DNA from: Euclidia mi
Lineage: Eukaryota; Arthropoda; Insecta; Lepidoptera; Erebidae
DNA: 64,000 nucleotides
Assembly (NCBI GenBank): GCA_944739405.2
Contig: OX123200.2
Coordinates: forward strand, 8,448,761 to 8,512,760
Direction: 5' to 3'
The translations under genes were made by a program, and so were the position numbers. Of the stretch, positions 1 to 10,593 are shown piece by piece; position 1 is the stretch's first letter, and every line of letters begins with the position of its first letter. The notes under the pieces are model-generated. The model did not search any database. It saw only the letters and a program-made list of their open reading frames with translations, and had not been told where the DNA came from.

Positions 1-85
1 CTCGTTTGCCTGCTATCACAAAAATAAAATTATTCGTCCTGACTGACATATCATCTCAGAGCCTAAACAAAACAAAAATATAATA

Positions 86-736
86 TACAGGGTGTTTGGA
101 AGTTCGATGCAAAGCCGTAAATCGGAGCTAGTATAGACTATGTAGAACCATTTGAACCATACTTGTCTTAAGCGAAGTGTGACCATTTATTTTTTGGGCT
201 CATTTTCATGAATTTGATGACAAAACACAAAATTTTGCAGTTAGTTGGATATAATAGTCAATTTGAAAGACAAAAATAACATTTTTTTCTATTATTTTAT
301 TGAAATAATGTGTAAACAATCTAATAAATCATGATTAAGGCATCTGAGTCATGACACAATTTTTTTACAAACATTTATAGTGAATATTTATTTTTAAAAT
401 TTAAGAAAGCTGTTTTTGAAGGGTTAGAAAAAAAACATGGAGGGTGTTTACTTTGTTCAAACATTTTTAAAAACATGCCTGGTTATTGTTCTCTCTTTTA
501 AGGTATCAACTACACGGATAGCTCAAAAATTGTTAAAATTAGGACTTACAAACCATTCAAATTGACCATTATATCCAACTAACTGCAAAATTTTGTGTTT
601 TGTCATCAAATTCATTAAAATTAGACCAAAAAAAAATGGTCACACTTCGCTTAAGACAAGTATGGTTCAAATGGTTCTACATAGTCTATACTAGCTCCGA
701 TTTACGACTTTGCATCTAACTTCCAAACACCCTGTA
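86..736. mobile_element. Fold-back MITE with about 180-bp terminal inverted repeats
   Basis: The two ends are near-perfect inverted copies of about 180 bp (about 86-267 and 556-736), both starting tacagggtgtttggaag on their own strand, around a 290-bp AT-rich spacer. TA dinucleotides flank both ends, as expected for Tc1/mariner-type targets. There is no coding capacity, so it is non-autonomous. The family is inferred from the TA site and inverted ends only. Confidence 0.75.
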
Positions 737-1125
737 TAAAATCGTTTGAAAATCCGCTTATTTTGTTTGCTTGCTAACAGCAATTTTTCTATGTCACTCA
801 AAAACGTTGTACGTTTTTAACACGCTTTTATTAGGTCGTCCTCAGATGACTGAAGTATCAGATAGAGCGCATTCGTCCAACTAAGCGTGGCACGTCGACA
901 GCTATGTGTGCGTGACCTTTGGCGACTGGCACTGTACGGACACGCGCGGCTATGTGTGTGTAAAGTTGCCAGATTATGAATAATCTCCCAGTGTTTTGCA
1001 TATAGTTATGTAATATTCTTATATTCATTTGCGGTTTTGAAGAATTTACCATGGCTTTAATTAATGATTTTATAAATACATTTCTTAAATGTAAGTACCG
1101 AGTTGAGTTTTAACTACTTCGTGAA

Positions 1126-1332
1126 TCTGTATATATAAAATCCTTGCGTTAATGACTGACTGACAGACAAGCTACAGCCGAAACTACTCGGCGCATGAAG
1201 CTGAAATTTAGCATGTATGTTTCTTGGGAACTGTAGGGGTGCACTAAGACGGGATTTCTCGAAATTCCCACGGGATCGGGCAAAACGAGAAATACGAAAA
1301 TATGTGCGTGCGAAGCCGCTGGCGTCGACTAG
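1126..1332 (+). mobile_element. Short non-autonomous Helitron, copy A
   Basis: It starts TCTGTATATATAAAATCC and ends CGTCGACTAG with a short GC-rich hairpin just before the CTAG, which are Helitron hallmarks. The same 205-bp family recurs at 10594-10800 (+), 49759-49965 (-) and 62369-62574 (+). It has no coding capacity and presumably relied on an autonomous Rep/helicase element. Confidence 0.75.
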
Positions 1333-1651
1333 TTGAGAAATAAATAGAATACGTTTTGTGATTCATAGCCTCGATCCAGGAGAAATATATAATACCAACT
1401 ACATATATTTACGAATACCAATCATGAGGTTCAGATTTTAGATCGGCGAATATGTTGTTTATTTTTTGTTTAGAAATTCTCAGTATGGTATCTCGAAATG
1501 TTTGGTTAATTGCAATAGGCTTGCTTCCTATAATTCCTATAATATTAATTAGCTAAAAATGTACACTTGTGTAATAAATAATACCTATACCTCTGCTTTT
1601 TAGAAATCAGGTGTAAGGATAAGAGAAGATGTTATACATATATATTATACT

Positions 1652-1930
1652 ATATGCGGCGAAAAGGCAAACAGAAGCTATTTATATTATATACGGTAAA
1701 AAGGCAAACAGTCAAGCTAAACAGTTGCTGTACGATTTTGATACTTATTCCCTACGCCATAAGTATGTATGAATACACGGCGCCAAGTCAAGCTAAACAG
1801 TTGCTGTACGATTTTGATACTTATTCCCTACGCCATAAGAACGGTGCAATGGTCAAAGTGTATAAGCTTGACGAGTAGCAGGGTGTACACGAATATTTGG
1901 ATCGTTTGGGGATCGAACTCAAAACAATAT
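1652..1930 (+). other. Unidentified coding-like stretch with a 76-bp tandem duplication
   Basis: A 53-bp block beginning agtcaagctaaacagttgct occurs at 1710-1762 and again at 1786-1838, a period of 76 bp. A shorter repeat around ggcaaacag lies just upstream. The + frame from 1654 runs 74 codons to a TAG at 1876-1878 and looks coding-like for some 16 codons beyond it (peptide GVHEYLDRLGIELKT). I do not recognise the protein. It may be a decayed retroelement or captured gene fragment. Confidence 0.3.
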
Positions 1931-2499
1931 ATGTAAGGTATATACTAATGGAAATTCTATTACTATATTTATAAGAAAGAAGATATATCTACAATATACT
2001 TTTATAATACGGTAATGTATTTTTCATTAACATGACAATCATTATCACATAATCAATTGACAAGTGCATTTTCCCTAATTCAGGCAGAACGGCGTCGACA
2101 AAAACTGGCAACACTTACATATTTCTTGCACAAATACGAATTTTATCGAAATTAAATTAGGAAACAGTCAAATTATCAATAATTACCTGTGAAAAGATAT
2201 TCCATTTTCCTGTTTTTGTTTTTGGGAATAACTTTTACAGTGTTTAAGAACACAATACGGCATTTTGAGAATTTAAAAGTTGAAGTGATCGTGGCGCGTG
2301 AACTGTATGATGCTTCGTAGCGCACTGTGACGAGTTTGTATTCGCTTTTCAATTTGTTTTTGCTTTAGTGGCCGCACGCAACTGTGCCGCGCGTTCCATC
2401 TGATACTTCACTAATCTGAGAGGTCGTCGTGTATGTAACTAACTTTGTAATGGAATCTAAGCTAACTAATTTAACCATCTTCCAAGGGTCGTAGCGTAA

Positions 2500-2815
2500 T
2501 GAAGATTGGCAGCTGTAGGTATGTAGTTTTGATGACAATTACAATAATATGGTACTGTCAAACTGATCTGATGATGGAGCCGGAAGACATGAAGTGGAAC
2601 TTCATGATGGAAAATCGTATCATAGCTGTTTTGGTTTTCTTAGAAAAGTCTTTTAATGAACTTTGGCCACGATTAGGTTTCAAGTTCTGATGATGAAGCT
2701 GGAAGATAGGCACTGGCATTCCATGATGGAATATCGTATCATAATCGTGTTTGCACTTGTGAGAAAGGCCATGTAATGAACTTTGAACACGATCAGTTTT
2801 CAAGGTTATAACAAC
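2500..2815 (+). repeat. Two degenerate tandem units of about 120 bp
   Basis: Units of roughly 120 bp (about 2570-2690 and 2690-2810) share blocks such as catgatggaa, atcgtatcat and taatgaactttg. They are diverged and not coding. The second unit ends about 15 bp before the Pif1-like helicase fragment, so the repeat may mark the edge of that element. Confidence 0.5.
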
Positions 2816-2825
2816 CCAATTATAT

Positions 2826-2984
2826 ATTGTAGACCACGCAGTGGTGTACTTAGGATCAGGTACTTTTGCGGCTAGACAGGCGTATGTGGCCCTGAGTAGA
2901 GTAAAATCACTTAGTGGTCTCCTGATTGAAGAGCTAGATTGTTATAAACAGACAGATAAAACACCATGTAATACAGACGCATAG
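2826..2984 (+). pseudogene. Pif1/Helitron helicase, C-terminal motif VI fragment
   Basis: The + frame from 2826 reads IVDHAVVYLGSGTFAARQAY followed by VALSRVKSLSGLLIEELDCY, then a stop at 2982-2984. The GQAYVALSRVRSL-type block is the C-terminal motif of Pif1-family helicases, including the helicase half of Helitron Rep-Hel proteins. Here the leading G is R. Only about 50 residues survive. Pif1 motifs I to III lie just downstream on the other strand, so the gene has been rearranged. Too short and without a start, it is a remnant. Confidence 0.75.
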
Positions 2985-3078
2985 GCGGAGATAGAGAGGA
3001 TGTGGGCTCATTCGCCTACTTAAAATAAATGTATAAATTTTAAAAATATTTTGTTATCAAAGACCAAAAACTATAAAA

Positions 3079-3808
3079 TAAATTAATAGTTTAAAAACAC
3101 TAGAAAAGCACGCTTTTATAAATGTACGTAAAAAAATAAATTATGGATCGTTCAAGTTGTCTCTATTTCTGGGCTGAACTGTAAACTATGTGCTTTTAAT
3201 TATAATGTTTGATTGTAAAAGCGTGGGGCGCTGGAACAGGAAAGACTTTATTGTTAACAAATACTAATACTACCTTCCTGGCGGAAGCTGCATGAAGTCG
3301 CACAAGAGCATAGCATTTATGCCGCCAAAGGGTTACCAAAGATATCTCGTCCACGAAAAAAATGTAGAGTTCTTGACTCTACATTTTGCCACTGTTGACG
3401 CTTTACCCTTATGTACTTAATTTCCTGAAAGAAGAGGCGTCAAAAATGTCGGTGAATGTCGTCTGCCTCGCTGATGGCGCATGTTTTGTCTGAGTTCGAC
3501 AAACTGGAACTTTGAACAGACTGTTTAATGTAGAGCCACTTGCTACTCGTGTTGCAACTCCAGTTAGAGCGCCAATCTGTGTAACTTTCTTCCCGTAACA
3601 TCTGTTCACTTCATTTTTGAACAAGTTAAACAATAACGTCTTTCCTCTTCCAGCGCCCCACGCTTTTACAATCAAATATTATAATTAAAAACACATAGTT
3701 TACACTTCAGCCCAGAAATAGAGACAATTTGAACGATCCATAATTTATTTTTTACGTGCATTTATAAAAGCGTGTTTTTCTAGTGTTTTTGAAACTATTA
3801 ATTTATTT
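3079..3808. repeat. Inverted repeat with about 160-bp arms, each carrying a helicase Walker A start
   Basis: The left arm (3079-3236) and right arm (3648-3808) are near-identical inverted copies. Each arm runs into a helicase Walker A motif on its own strand. The + arm reads VKAWGAGTGKTLLLTN at about 3214-3261. The - arm reads VKAWGAGRGKTLLFN from about 3672 downward, with T changed to R in the P-loop. The layout suggests an inverted duplication of one helicase region, or two elements that met head to head. Confidence 0.8.
3273..3675 (-). pseudogene. Pif1/Helitron helicase, N-terminal motifs I-III, frameshifted
   Basis: Reading down from 3675, the frame gives a P-loop (GAGRGKT), then IGALTGVATRVASGSTLNSL, which matches the Pif1 APTGVAA...G.TIHS motif. 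After a stop near 3409 another frame gives FFVDEISLV (Walker B), and after a further shift FGGINAMLLCDFMQLPP, matching Pif1 motif III (GDF.QLPP). Motifs I, Ia, II and III are therefore in the right order over about 400 bp, broken by at least two frame changes. It is a dead remnant of a Helitron or other Pif1-carrying element. A cellular Pif1 pseudogene is less likely. Confidence 0.75.
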
Positions 3809-4413
3809 CTTTCCTTCTTGAACTTAAAAAGAGCTTCTTAGGAAAATCATCACTTAGCTCGTGATATCGACGGCTCGTGATAATGACGGTCCTTACATAA
3901 TAATAAAAAATGAAACAAAAGTAAATAATTTACTCTCACATAAAAAAGCATGACTTTTCATGCATTTTCAAGCATGATCGATTATGTGCCTTTTTTGCTG
4001 TATACCATCTCTGAATTCTGCTACTTACTTTGTTACTGATTGTTTTACCACATTGTTTTTCATATACTCATTTTGTTTAACTTGCGTTATTATGCTCAAA
4101 TTAATAACTATGACAAATACACTACAAACCCATTTCACATACACTATTCACAAACACATAATTCTCAAATATATCATAAACTCAACAATTTTCATAACAA
4201 ATAATAATACAACACCGATTTCACCCTGGTTTTTTGGTTACAAACTAAATCATAGAGTAAGGATCCTCAGGTTAATCTCATTAAATGTAAGAGTAAAAAA
4301 CCCTAACAGCCAGTTCCTTTTTAAACATAAATCTTTGCCCTTCCATAAAACTTATAAAAATTATTGATGATATTAATAATCTTATGCAAAACGTAGACGA
4401 CCTCCATCTAAAG
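3809..4413. other. AT-rich stretch, nothing recognised
   Basis: The stretch is very AT-rich. Its only notable feature is a short repeated phrase around 3857-3885 (gctcgtgata twice). A 127-codon open frame on the + strand has a composition expected by chance and no recognisable domain. Confidence 0.4.
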
Positions 4414-4830
4414 GTGGACGCACACCTATCCGAGCCGAATGCGTCGAACGAATCGAAGTCAAGGAGGCCTCGCACATTAGCAAGAATCGACCGCGCCGAA
4501 AGAATCGACCGCGCCGAAGGAATCGAGCGCATCGTACAAATGGTTTCCATTTCCTTTACGCCTGTCGCACTGTTATTACATGTGAATTGTGATGGATCTT
4601 GACGAGGTTTTTATTTGTCAGTGCTTCATTAATGGAAGATGAAGAAACAATGCGGAAATAGTACACGCGCGTTGCTCTGTCCTACCCAACTGATAGAATG
4701 CGAGCGCATCGGTCGAATCAACCGCACAAACCGCGCCGAATCTGATGACGTCATTCGAATTCTTCTAGGATTTCTGGGGTTCTTCCAGATTCGGACGGTT
4801 CGACGCGGGCAAGTGTGCGAGGTTTCATGA
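4414..4830. mobile_element. GC-rich MITE with imperfect inverted ends
   Basis: The left end reads ggtggacgcacacctatccg and the right end, inverted, reads cctcgcacacttgcccgcg, giving imperfect terminal inverted repeats around GC-rich sequence. Short direct repeats of aatcgaccgcgccgaa occur near 4484-4518. A related truncated copy lies at about 7240-7415 on the other strand. No coding function is seen. Confidence 0.5.
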
Positions 4831-5083
4831 GATTTCATATAAAGAACTAGAGGACCCGTGCTGCTCCACAGCATATTTTAATATTATAAAAAAGCTCTTA
4901 GGTACATATAGGTATGGTGAGTACATTGTAGCCTTATCTAGTAAGTAAAAAGATGATATTATTACCAAAAATACATATAACACAAAATTTATTTTCTCAC
5001 AACATTGGCTTTGCGTTGCACCTTAGGTATCGTGAAATTTCGACCTTGGCATTACTGAATGGTTTGCCGCGCTATAGGGATAT

Positions 5084-5731
5084 TTAATATAATATGTATA
5101 ACTGAACATTGACGAAAGAAAGTTCTTCAATATGACTGTGCTGCCCTACCATTCTTTCCATTAGGACACTGTAATGTCCTTCGTCCAGGTGCCCAGAAAA
5201 TAGCAAGTTATGAACAATTTCGCCAGTACCATAGTCAGTAATTGTATTACTGTTTTCCAGGTGAACTCTGAATTGACACTCTATATCCTTCAGAGTAATC
5301 TGAAGCTCACTTACACTCTGAAGTTAAGCGTGCCCTGCATACTGTCCATTGGCACCCATCACACGTTTGTAATCTGTTGCACTTGTAATGGTCTGGGCAT
5401 ATGCTTCGTCCCCAACAATGAAGTTACTATATACATCTCACTTATTAACAATGTTATCAACAGTGGCCAAACGAATTTCATAATGTTTATTCCCACTACC
5501 ATATAAACAATAAGAAAATGCGCGGAATAAGCAATTACCGTCACCAAGAATGGAAATCACTTGAAAATTGTTGATGGTAGAATTAATCAAATCTGAACCC
5601 GTTTCCACCCGTATTTTTTAGCAGGCAGTAGGAGGACCATCCGGTACCAAATCTCCAACAGGCACGTCATTGACCAAGATCCTTTGTTCAAACTTTCTCT
5701 GAGCATTTTTCAATTTCCTTCCAAGAACCAT
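5084..5731 (-). pseudogene. OTU-domain cysteine protease, one frame with three internal stops
   Basis: From an ATG at 5731-5729 one uninterrupted frame of 215 codons runs to a TAA at 5086-5084 without any frameshift. It carries an OTU core: ISILGDGNCLFRAFSYCLYG with the catalytic Cys at codon 67, a central MGANGQYAGHA block, and a terminal DEGHYSVL whose His (codon 186) fits the catalytic histidine. OTU enzymes cleave ubiquitin or similar conjugates; in insects the domain also occurs in Helitron and other transposon proteins. Internal stops are TAA at codon 38, TGA at 98 and TAA at 136. A block like tgtgttttt-aattataat just upstream is shared with the nearby Pif1 remnant, hinting that both came from one element. 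Intact frame length with few stops suggests recent inactivation. Confidence 0.8.
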
Positions 5732-6000
5732 CATTATAATTAAAAACACACCTACTCACAAAAAATACGTTATTAAATCAGAAACTTAAGTTACTAACTT
5801 ACGCTAACTTCACTTTTTTCTTTATCTGTCAATATTTTACTATCAAAATTTAAAATATAGATAAACAACTTTTTTTAAAATTAAGAAAATAGGTTTTATT
5901 TGTTATCTAGCTAAATATTTCTGCGAGATGCACGATTTATTTTGTTTTGTGTATGGGTGTCATTAATCCATAAAAAAATAGAAATATAATAATGATGTTT

Positions 6001-6300
6001 AAAGTTTTGGTCGAAATTGTAGTTTTGGTAGGAATGGCTGATTTGGTAGCAATCGTAAGTAACCTTGATACCAAAACTACAATACATATTTGCCTAAAAT
6101 ACCATTTCTACCAAAACTAATATTCCTAACAAAAATACTATTCCTATCAAAACTACTATTTGTACAAAAACTACTATTCGTACTAACACTATCATATCTA
6201 CCATTTTTTCAAAACTACCATTTCTACCAAAACCGCCGGTGCTGTCAAAACTACTATTCTTACCAAAACTTTAATTTCTACCATAACTACCACTTGTAAT
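6001..6300. repeat. Degenerate minisatellite (ctaccaaaacta unit), inverted at its left end
   Basis: From about 6065 to 6300 a unit close to ctattcctaccaaaacta repeats every 15-18 bp with drift. At 6001-6060 the same unit appears in inverse complement (gttttggtaggaatgg), so the array can fold back on itself. It has no coding meaning; the open frame across it is a product of the repeat. Confidence 0.65.
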
Positions 6301-6951
6301 AATATAATTATGTGAATAAATTATTTACTTACTTACTTTTTACTTACTTTACAATAGTACTATGAACCGCTGTAATATGTACCACATAAAAAAAAATAGG
6401 ATGTTCGAAGAAAGTCCGTAATTTAAAAACACAAAAATTCTCCTAACATAAAACGTAAGGAAAATTCCTCAACATCAGAGATCAGTTCACCCAACATTAA
6501 GGGTTAACTGGTAACATTCGGGGAATATTACCTGCCATCAGCGATAATTCACTATAGTGATAATTTGACCAACATCGGGTATAATTTTACACACCACCAC
6601 ACTCACAACCGTATGAAAGTAAGGCAAGGTCACCTTAAGGAGGCATAACGTTTTTTCCTGGCAGTTACCGCAAGGAACTTATTAGATGCCATAAAAATAT
6701 TCTTAAATTTAGAACCGTCTATGTAAAGAGAAAGCATTGGAATCTTAAGAAATTTATAGGAAAATATTGAAAAAGTTCAATGTCCACACCTATCTACCTT
6801 CAAACTTACCCAATTTAAATGAGCATACCATTAAATGAAAGAGCTCTTTTCAGCGCGTGTTTTAGGCCTATAACGAAATAGATAGAAGCAGAAAGTAATT
6901 GACTACGGCTACAAAAACGTTAAAAATGTATGGGAGAAAACTGTTTTTGCA
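6301..6951. other. No gene or element recognised
   Basis: Unique-looking AT-rich sequence. Loose repetitions of aacat and aattcac phrases occur around 6440-6600, without a clear unit. Confidence 0.4.
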
Positions 6952-6963
6952 TATAAGTTCATG

Positions 6964-7193
6964 ATACATACATACATACATAGACTCACGCCTATTTCCC
7001 CGAAGGGGTAGGCAGAGGCATATTAAACGCCCACTTTTCGCCAGTGTTTTGATCCCACGTAATAGGTGGCGAGCCCATTGCCGCTTATCGGGATATTTTT
7101 TTGCCAGAGCCTCGTCCGTTGATCGGCAGGTGCACCACTTGCAGGTGAGGTTGGCTTGAGGCCCTAAGTTCTTGGTGGGAACCCTATGCACCC
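6964..7193 (-). mobile_element. SINE insertion with 12-bp target-site duplication
   Basis: The insert is bounded by direct repeats tataagttcatg at 6952-6963 and 7194-7205. On the minus strand it begins gggtgcatagggttcccacc and ends in ...cctaccccttcgggg...ggcgtgagtctatgtatgta. That tail matches the 3' end of the RTE-type LINE at 56472-58513, so it was probably mobilised by such a LINE. No tRNA-like head is visible in this copy. Confidence 0.75.
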
Positions 7194-7239
7194 TATAAGT
7201 TCATGTATGTGCAAGTTAGGTAATTTCTAATGCTTGATG

Positions 7240-7415
7240 ACAAATCTATGCAGCGAGAGCTTTCATTTAAAAAAATAATCATGCGAATCGGTTGCGTAGA
7301 ACGGGCTGGCCGACTCGTATTATAAAACACAAATTCTTTTAATATATAGATTCTAAAATTCGTTTCGTTCGACTCGTTCGACGCGTTCGGCTCCGATAAG
7401 TGTGCGTTCACCATA
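7240..7415 (-). mobile_element. Truncated copy of the 4414-4830 MITE family
   Basis: On the minus strand it begins ggtgaacgcacacttatcgg followed by agccgaacgcgtcgaacgag, closely matching the end of the element at 4414. The other end is not recognisable. Confidence 0.5.
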
Positions 7416-7589
7416 AATCGTATTTGTGGTCACCTTACAAATGTAATGAATTGATTGATTACCCTAGTGACCACTTAAAAACAGTCACACAAAACATACG
7501 GTCAATAAATTGCAATTTCCTTAGTCTACAATAATTTCTTGCACAGATATATTTTGACTGTGAGCTTATTTTACTCACGGAGAGTTGGT

Positions 7590-8671
7590 AAGACTGTTCA
7601 AATAATTATTTGATACCTAGTTTGGACAATTACACAGTCTGTAAATCATCTAAGCACATTAATCAAAGTGATGGGGTTGTTGTTTATGTAAAATCCAATT
7701 TAACCTTTACAATACTTCTATTGTAATGTGTTAATTCCACAAACTAGTTTCATTTATATTCTCTATTTTTATGTTGTTTTCAACACAATACATTTATCTT
7801 CTCTATTTTGTTATATGTACTCGTAGATTGTGTACATTACACACACATTTGTTTTTATTTTTATATATTACAATTGGCTCTGGAAACTCTGGTTCTTCAA
7901 CCAGAGTTTCTTAAATCGGCCTCTGGGCTTGTAGTTAAACTTAATTCAAACATAGCAATACTATGTATTTACCGATCGCCATCAAACGAAAATATTGTGA
8001 CATTTCTTTCCACTCTTAATAATATCTTGCCGTCTATAATAACATTTGAAACAGTTATTGTAAGTGGAGACATTAATCTCGACATCAAAAATCTATCAGA
8101 CCATCACGCTCTCGACTTTCTTAACTGCATGGCTTCTCATGGGCTTTTACCAGCGCACAGTTTTCCCACTCGGGGAAATAACTTCCTAGATCATATTTTT
8201 TTCAAAACGAAAAGGCAAGCAATTACTTTTGTATTAGAAACGACCATCACTGATCACTGCTCCACATTGCTATGTTTAAAAACTAAAAATTATAAAATTA
8301 ATACACCCAAAACTATTACAAAAATTTATTACGAGACCTTAGATAGTGCCGTTACACAAATTGATTTCAGCTCACTATTATCTTATGATAACCCTAGCAT
8401 TGCCATTGATTCTCTAATTCTTTGATATCAGAAACAATAAGTAAAAAACACAACTTCCACTAAATTGCCAGCCAAAAAGAGAATTATAAAGCCGTGGATA
8501 ACACCTAGACTTTTAAGGTGTATACGTAATAGAGACTCTTTGCATAGACAAACAAGACTTTCACCCAATAATCTGGTACTCTCCAACACATACAAAAGAT
8601 ATAGGATTTTTTGTACTAAAATATTAAAGAAGGCCAAACGTAAATACCCAACAAACATTTTTGTCATATAA
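7590..8671 (+). pseudogene. LINE fragment: apurinic-type endonuclease domain and linker
   Basis: Around 7640-7720 a frame reads HINQSDGVVVYVKSNL. From about 7871 it continues ALETLVLQPEFLKSASGLVV, then IAILCIYRSPS, VSGDINLD and TTITDHCSTLL, which are motifs of the exonuclease-endonuclease-phosphatase domain of non-LTR retrotransposons. A second open stretch (8465-8671) reads KPWITPRLLRCIRNRDSLHR, the linker before the reverse transcriptase. An insertion near 7735-7865 breaks the domain. The element stops near 8690, with no reverse transcriptase. Clade is probably CR1/Jockey group. It is dead. Confidence 0.75.
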
Positions 8672-8721
8672 TCAAACCTTTTTATGACTTTGGGCCTTAT
8701 TAAAGTTATATTACAGTATTT

Positions 8722-8998
8722 TTTTGACGTGACAACGTCTTATAAATTGGTTTGCCGGGTGACACTTCAAGAAACTGCGTTACGCTCCGCTCACGTTATG
8801 CGCTCACAATGAGAGCGAGTGAGAGGCACGCGTCCCGCCTAAGAGCGAGAGAGACAGACATAAAAAGTGAAAGGCACGCGTCTTTCATCCTTCTTCCTAC
8901 TATACGAATGAATATTCACATTAAAATTATTTTACCACTCAAAGTCGTTGTCACGTAAAACTTTCGCCCGTATACCGACTTTACAGGCAACCAATTTT
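8722..8998. mobile_element. 277-bp repeat, identical copy 1 of 2
   Basis: This 277-bp block is identical, base for base by eye, to 29681-29957. It begins ttttgacgtgacaacgtc and ends ggcaaccaatttt. Near the ends, acgtgacaacg and cgttgtcacgt, and aaattggtttgcc and ggcaaccaattt, are inverted partners, although their order is not that of simple terminal inverted repeats. Identity implies a very recent spread or gene conversion. Confidence 0.7.
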
Positions 8999-9004
8999 CA
9001 AAAG

Positions 9005-9318
9005 TGATTTTTTAACTCCTCGTCATGTACTGGCGCGTCACTCTGAAACCAGCCTGAAACGAGTTCGCGTTTCTCATTGCAATGTATGAAGCTTCGGCAG
9101 CGCGGCCAGCGCGCGCGTCTCACACGCGGCGCGTTTGAACTGCGTGACTATGAAACGCTACTACTAATCTAGTGTAATTGTAAGCGCGCGCGTGTGGCCG
9201 GCGCCGGTCAAACGCGTGACTCTGAAACCAGCCTCACAGTGGTCCGCGCGCCAAACGCGCTGTTTGACCGGCGCTGGCTGACGGCGCGTGCCGCGCGCGT
9301 TCTTCTGAAACCAGCCTT
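9005..9318. repeat. GC-rich repeat with three ctgaaaccagcct motifs
   Basis: The motif ctgaaaccagcct occurs near 9042, 9224 and 9305, separated by CpG-rich sequence in an AT-rich setting. The last is followed by taa, so a TTAA-type boundary is possible. This is probably a MITE remnant; ends are not clear. Confidence 0.4.
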
Positions 9319-9864
9319 AATAATGCATGTTATTTTATACAAAAAGTATAATAACTGTAAAAAAAAGTAACATACCTACTTTTATATTGCAACTAGTGTG
9401 TAGTTAAATATTATGTGTTTTTATTAATGCGGGTTTGGAGCTGTTTATCCTTAATACAGGCTATTTCATAGCGTAGCTAAGAAAAGAGTAAGCTATCCAC
9501 TATATTGTGTAGTAAACTACTTCACAGATGCTGTAACAACTAGTTACCGTTCCATGTAATGTACTACAATTATTTACTTGCCAAATGTTTTTATTATTAT
9601 TATATCCAACAAGACGATAAAAGGAACATTTTGCCAAACCATTATCGCTCATTTTTATCACAGCCAAATTTCCTTGAAGCAATATTTTCTGCCATTTCCC
9701 ATGTGCTCGTATACTGTCGTATATTACTCACACATGTCTCATGGAGCTGTTTATCTCACTCGTCTTGTTAACAAGATCCTTATCCGACGTAATGACGTTA
9801 TTTATCCTCACAAATTGCTTTCTGATCACAACAGCATGGCGGCTTGTTGGTTTAGGTTTTTCGT
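9319..9864. other. No gene or element recognised
   Basis: AT-rich, with short open frames whose composition looks random. I see nothing supported here. Confidence 0.4.
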
Positions 9865-10453
9865 ACATTAGGCGTGCGCGTTCAAGCGTGTGAACGCCCC
9901 AAACGCCGCCAGCGTGCCGCGACTACGTCTTTCTCGTGACTGACTGAAGCACATGCGGGTGGCGAGGATAGCGGTGTAGGCGGTCGCGAGCGACCGGGAG
10001 CTCATGGAAAAACATATTTATTTCTGCATTTTGGTTGTTTACAACACTTATACAAGTCAAAGTCCTATTCCATTTGATGCCGGCATTTTTTAGGTAAATA
10101 ACTTCTTTAGAAGAAAGGCCGAAACAAACTCATAGTTATTGCTTTTTTGTCATTTCATTATATTTCATCTCTTTGTTTATATTCTTTTGAAGTCCAGACA
10201 TAATAGGTTTATATGCGAGTACAATGCAGCATGACCTGAATCATTATACCTCCACGCCATCAGTAGGTGTTACATGCATAAGCATGTCAACCTAAGCCAC
10301 CAGACAGGTTGTCACTACTATTAGTTGAAACGTTTACTAATTCCCACATTGTTGTTGTAGAACATGTTGTCACCGGCCGTGCACCGCCGCGCGGCGGTCG
10401 TGCGCACGGCTGTCGCGTCGGTCACTCGCTCGAGGAACGCGCACGCCTAATGT
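9865..10453. mobile_element. MITE-like element with 19-bp exact inverted repeats
   Basis: The left sequence acattaggcgtgcgcgttc (9865-9883) is exactly inverted at 10435-10453. Both arms are followed inward by CpG-rich sequence and the centre is AT-rich. The right arm continues outward as gggctcagcctta, which may be the true terminus. No coding content is seen. A hAT-like origin is possible. Confidence 0.55.
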
Positions 10454-10593
10454 GGGCTCAGCCTTAGTCTCGACGGATTCTATGAACATGTTGTAATCTG
10501 TTTTATTACTGTCGCCTTAGGTTACAAAATTGAGCTTATATTTATTGAGACAGTAAAATACATAGTGAGGGCTTGTAGAGTTATAGCTGCTAA

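Larger units (their letters stand above)
833..2431. mobile_element. Inverted-repeat DNA element, about 1.6 kb, with nested insertions
   Basis: The left end (about 834-875, containing ctgaagtatcagat) and the right end (about 2388-2430, containing atctgatacttcac) are inverted copies of roughly 36-40 bp at about 80 percent identity by eye. GC-rich sequence follows each end. The interior holds a Helitron (1126-1332) and a duplicated coding-like stretch (1652-1930). No transposase is visible. It is probably a non-autonomous hAT-like or similar element; the superfamily is not settled. Confidence 0.5.

Noticed and set aside
3984..4367. 127-codon open frame on the + strand
   Set aside because: AT-driven composition, no domain, no coding pattern.
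6090..6299. 69-residue Leu/Phe-rich protein
   Set aside because: It is the translation of a degenerate minisatellite.
6065..6300. CRISPR-like array
   Set aside because: Units are degenerate and contiguous with no unique spacers, and the DNA is eukaryotic.
8752..8958. 68-residue frame identical at 8752-8958 and 29711-29917
   Set aside because: Identity is explained by the 277-bp repeat being identical at the DNA level. There is no independent evidence of coding.
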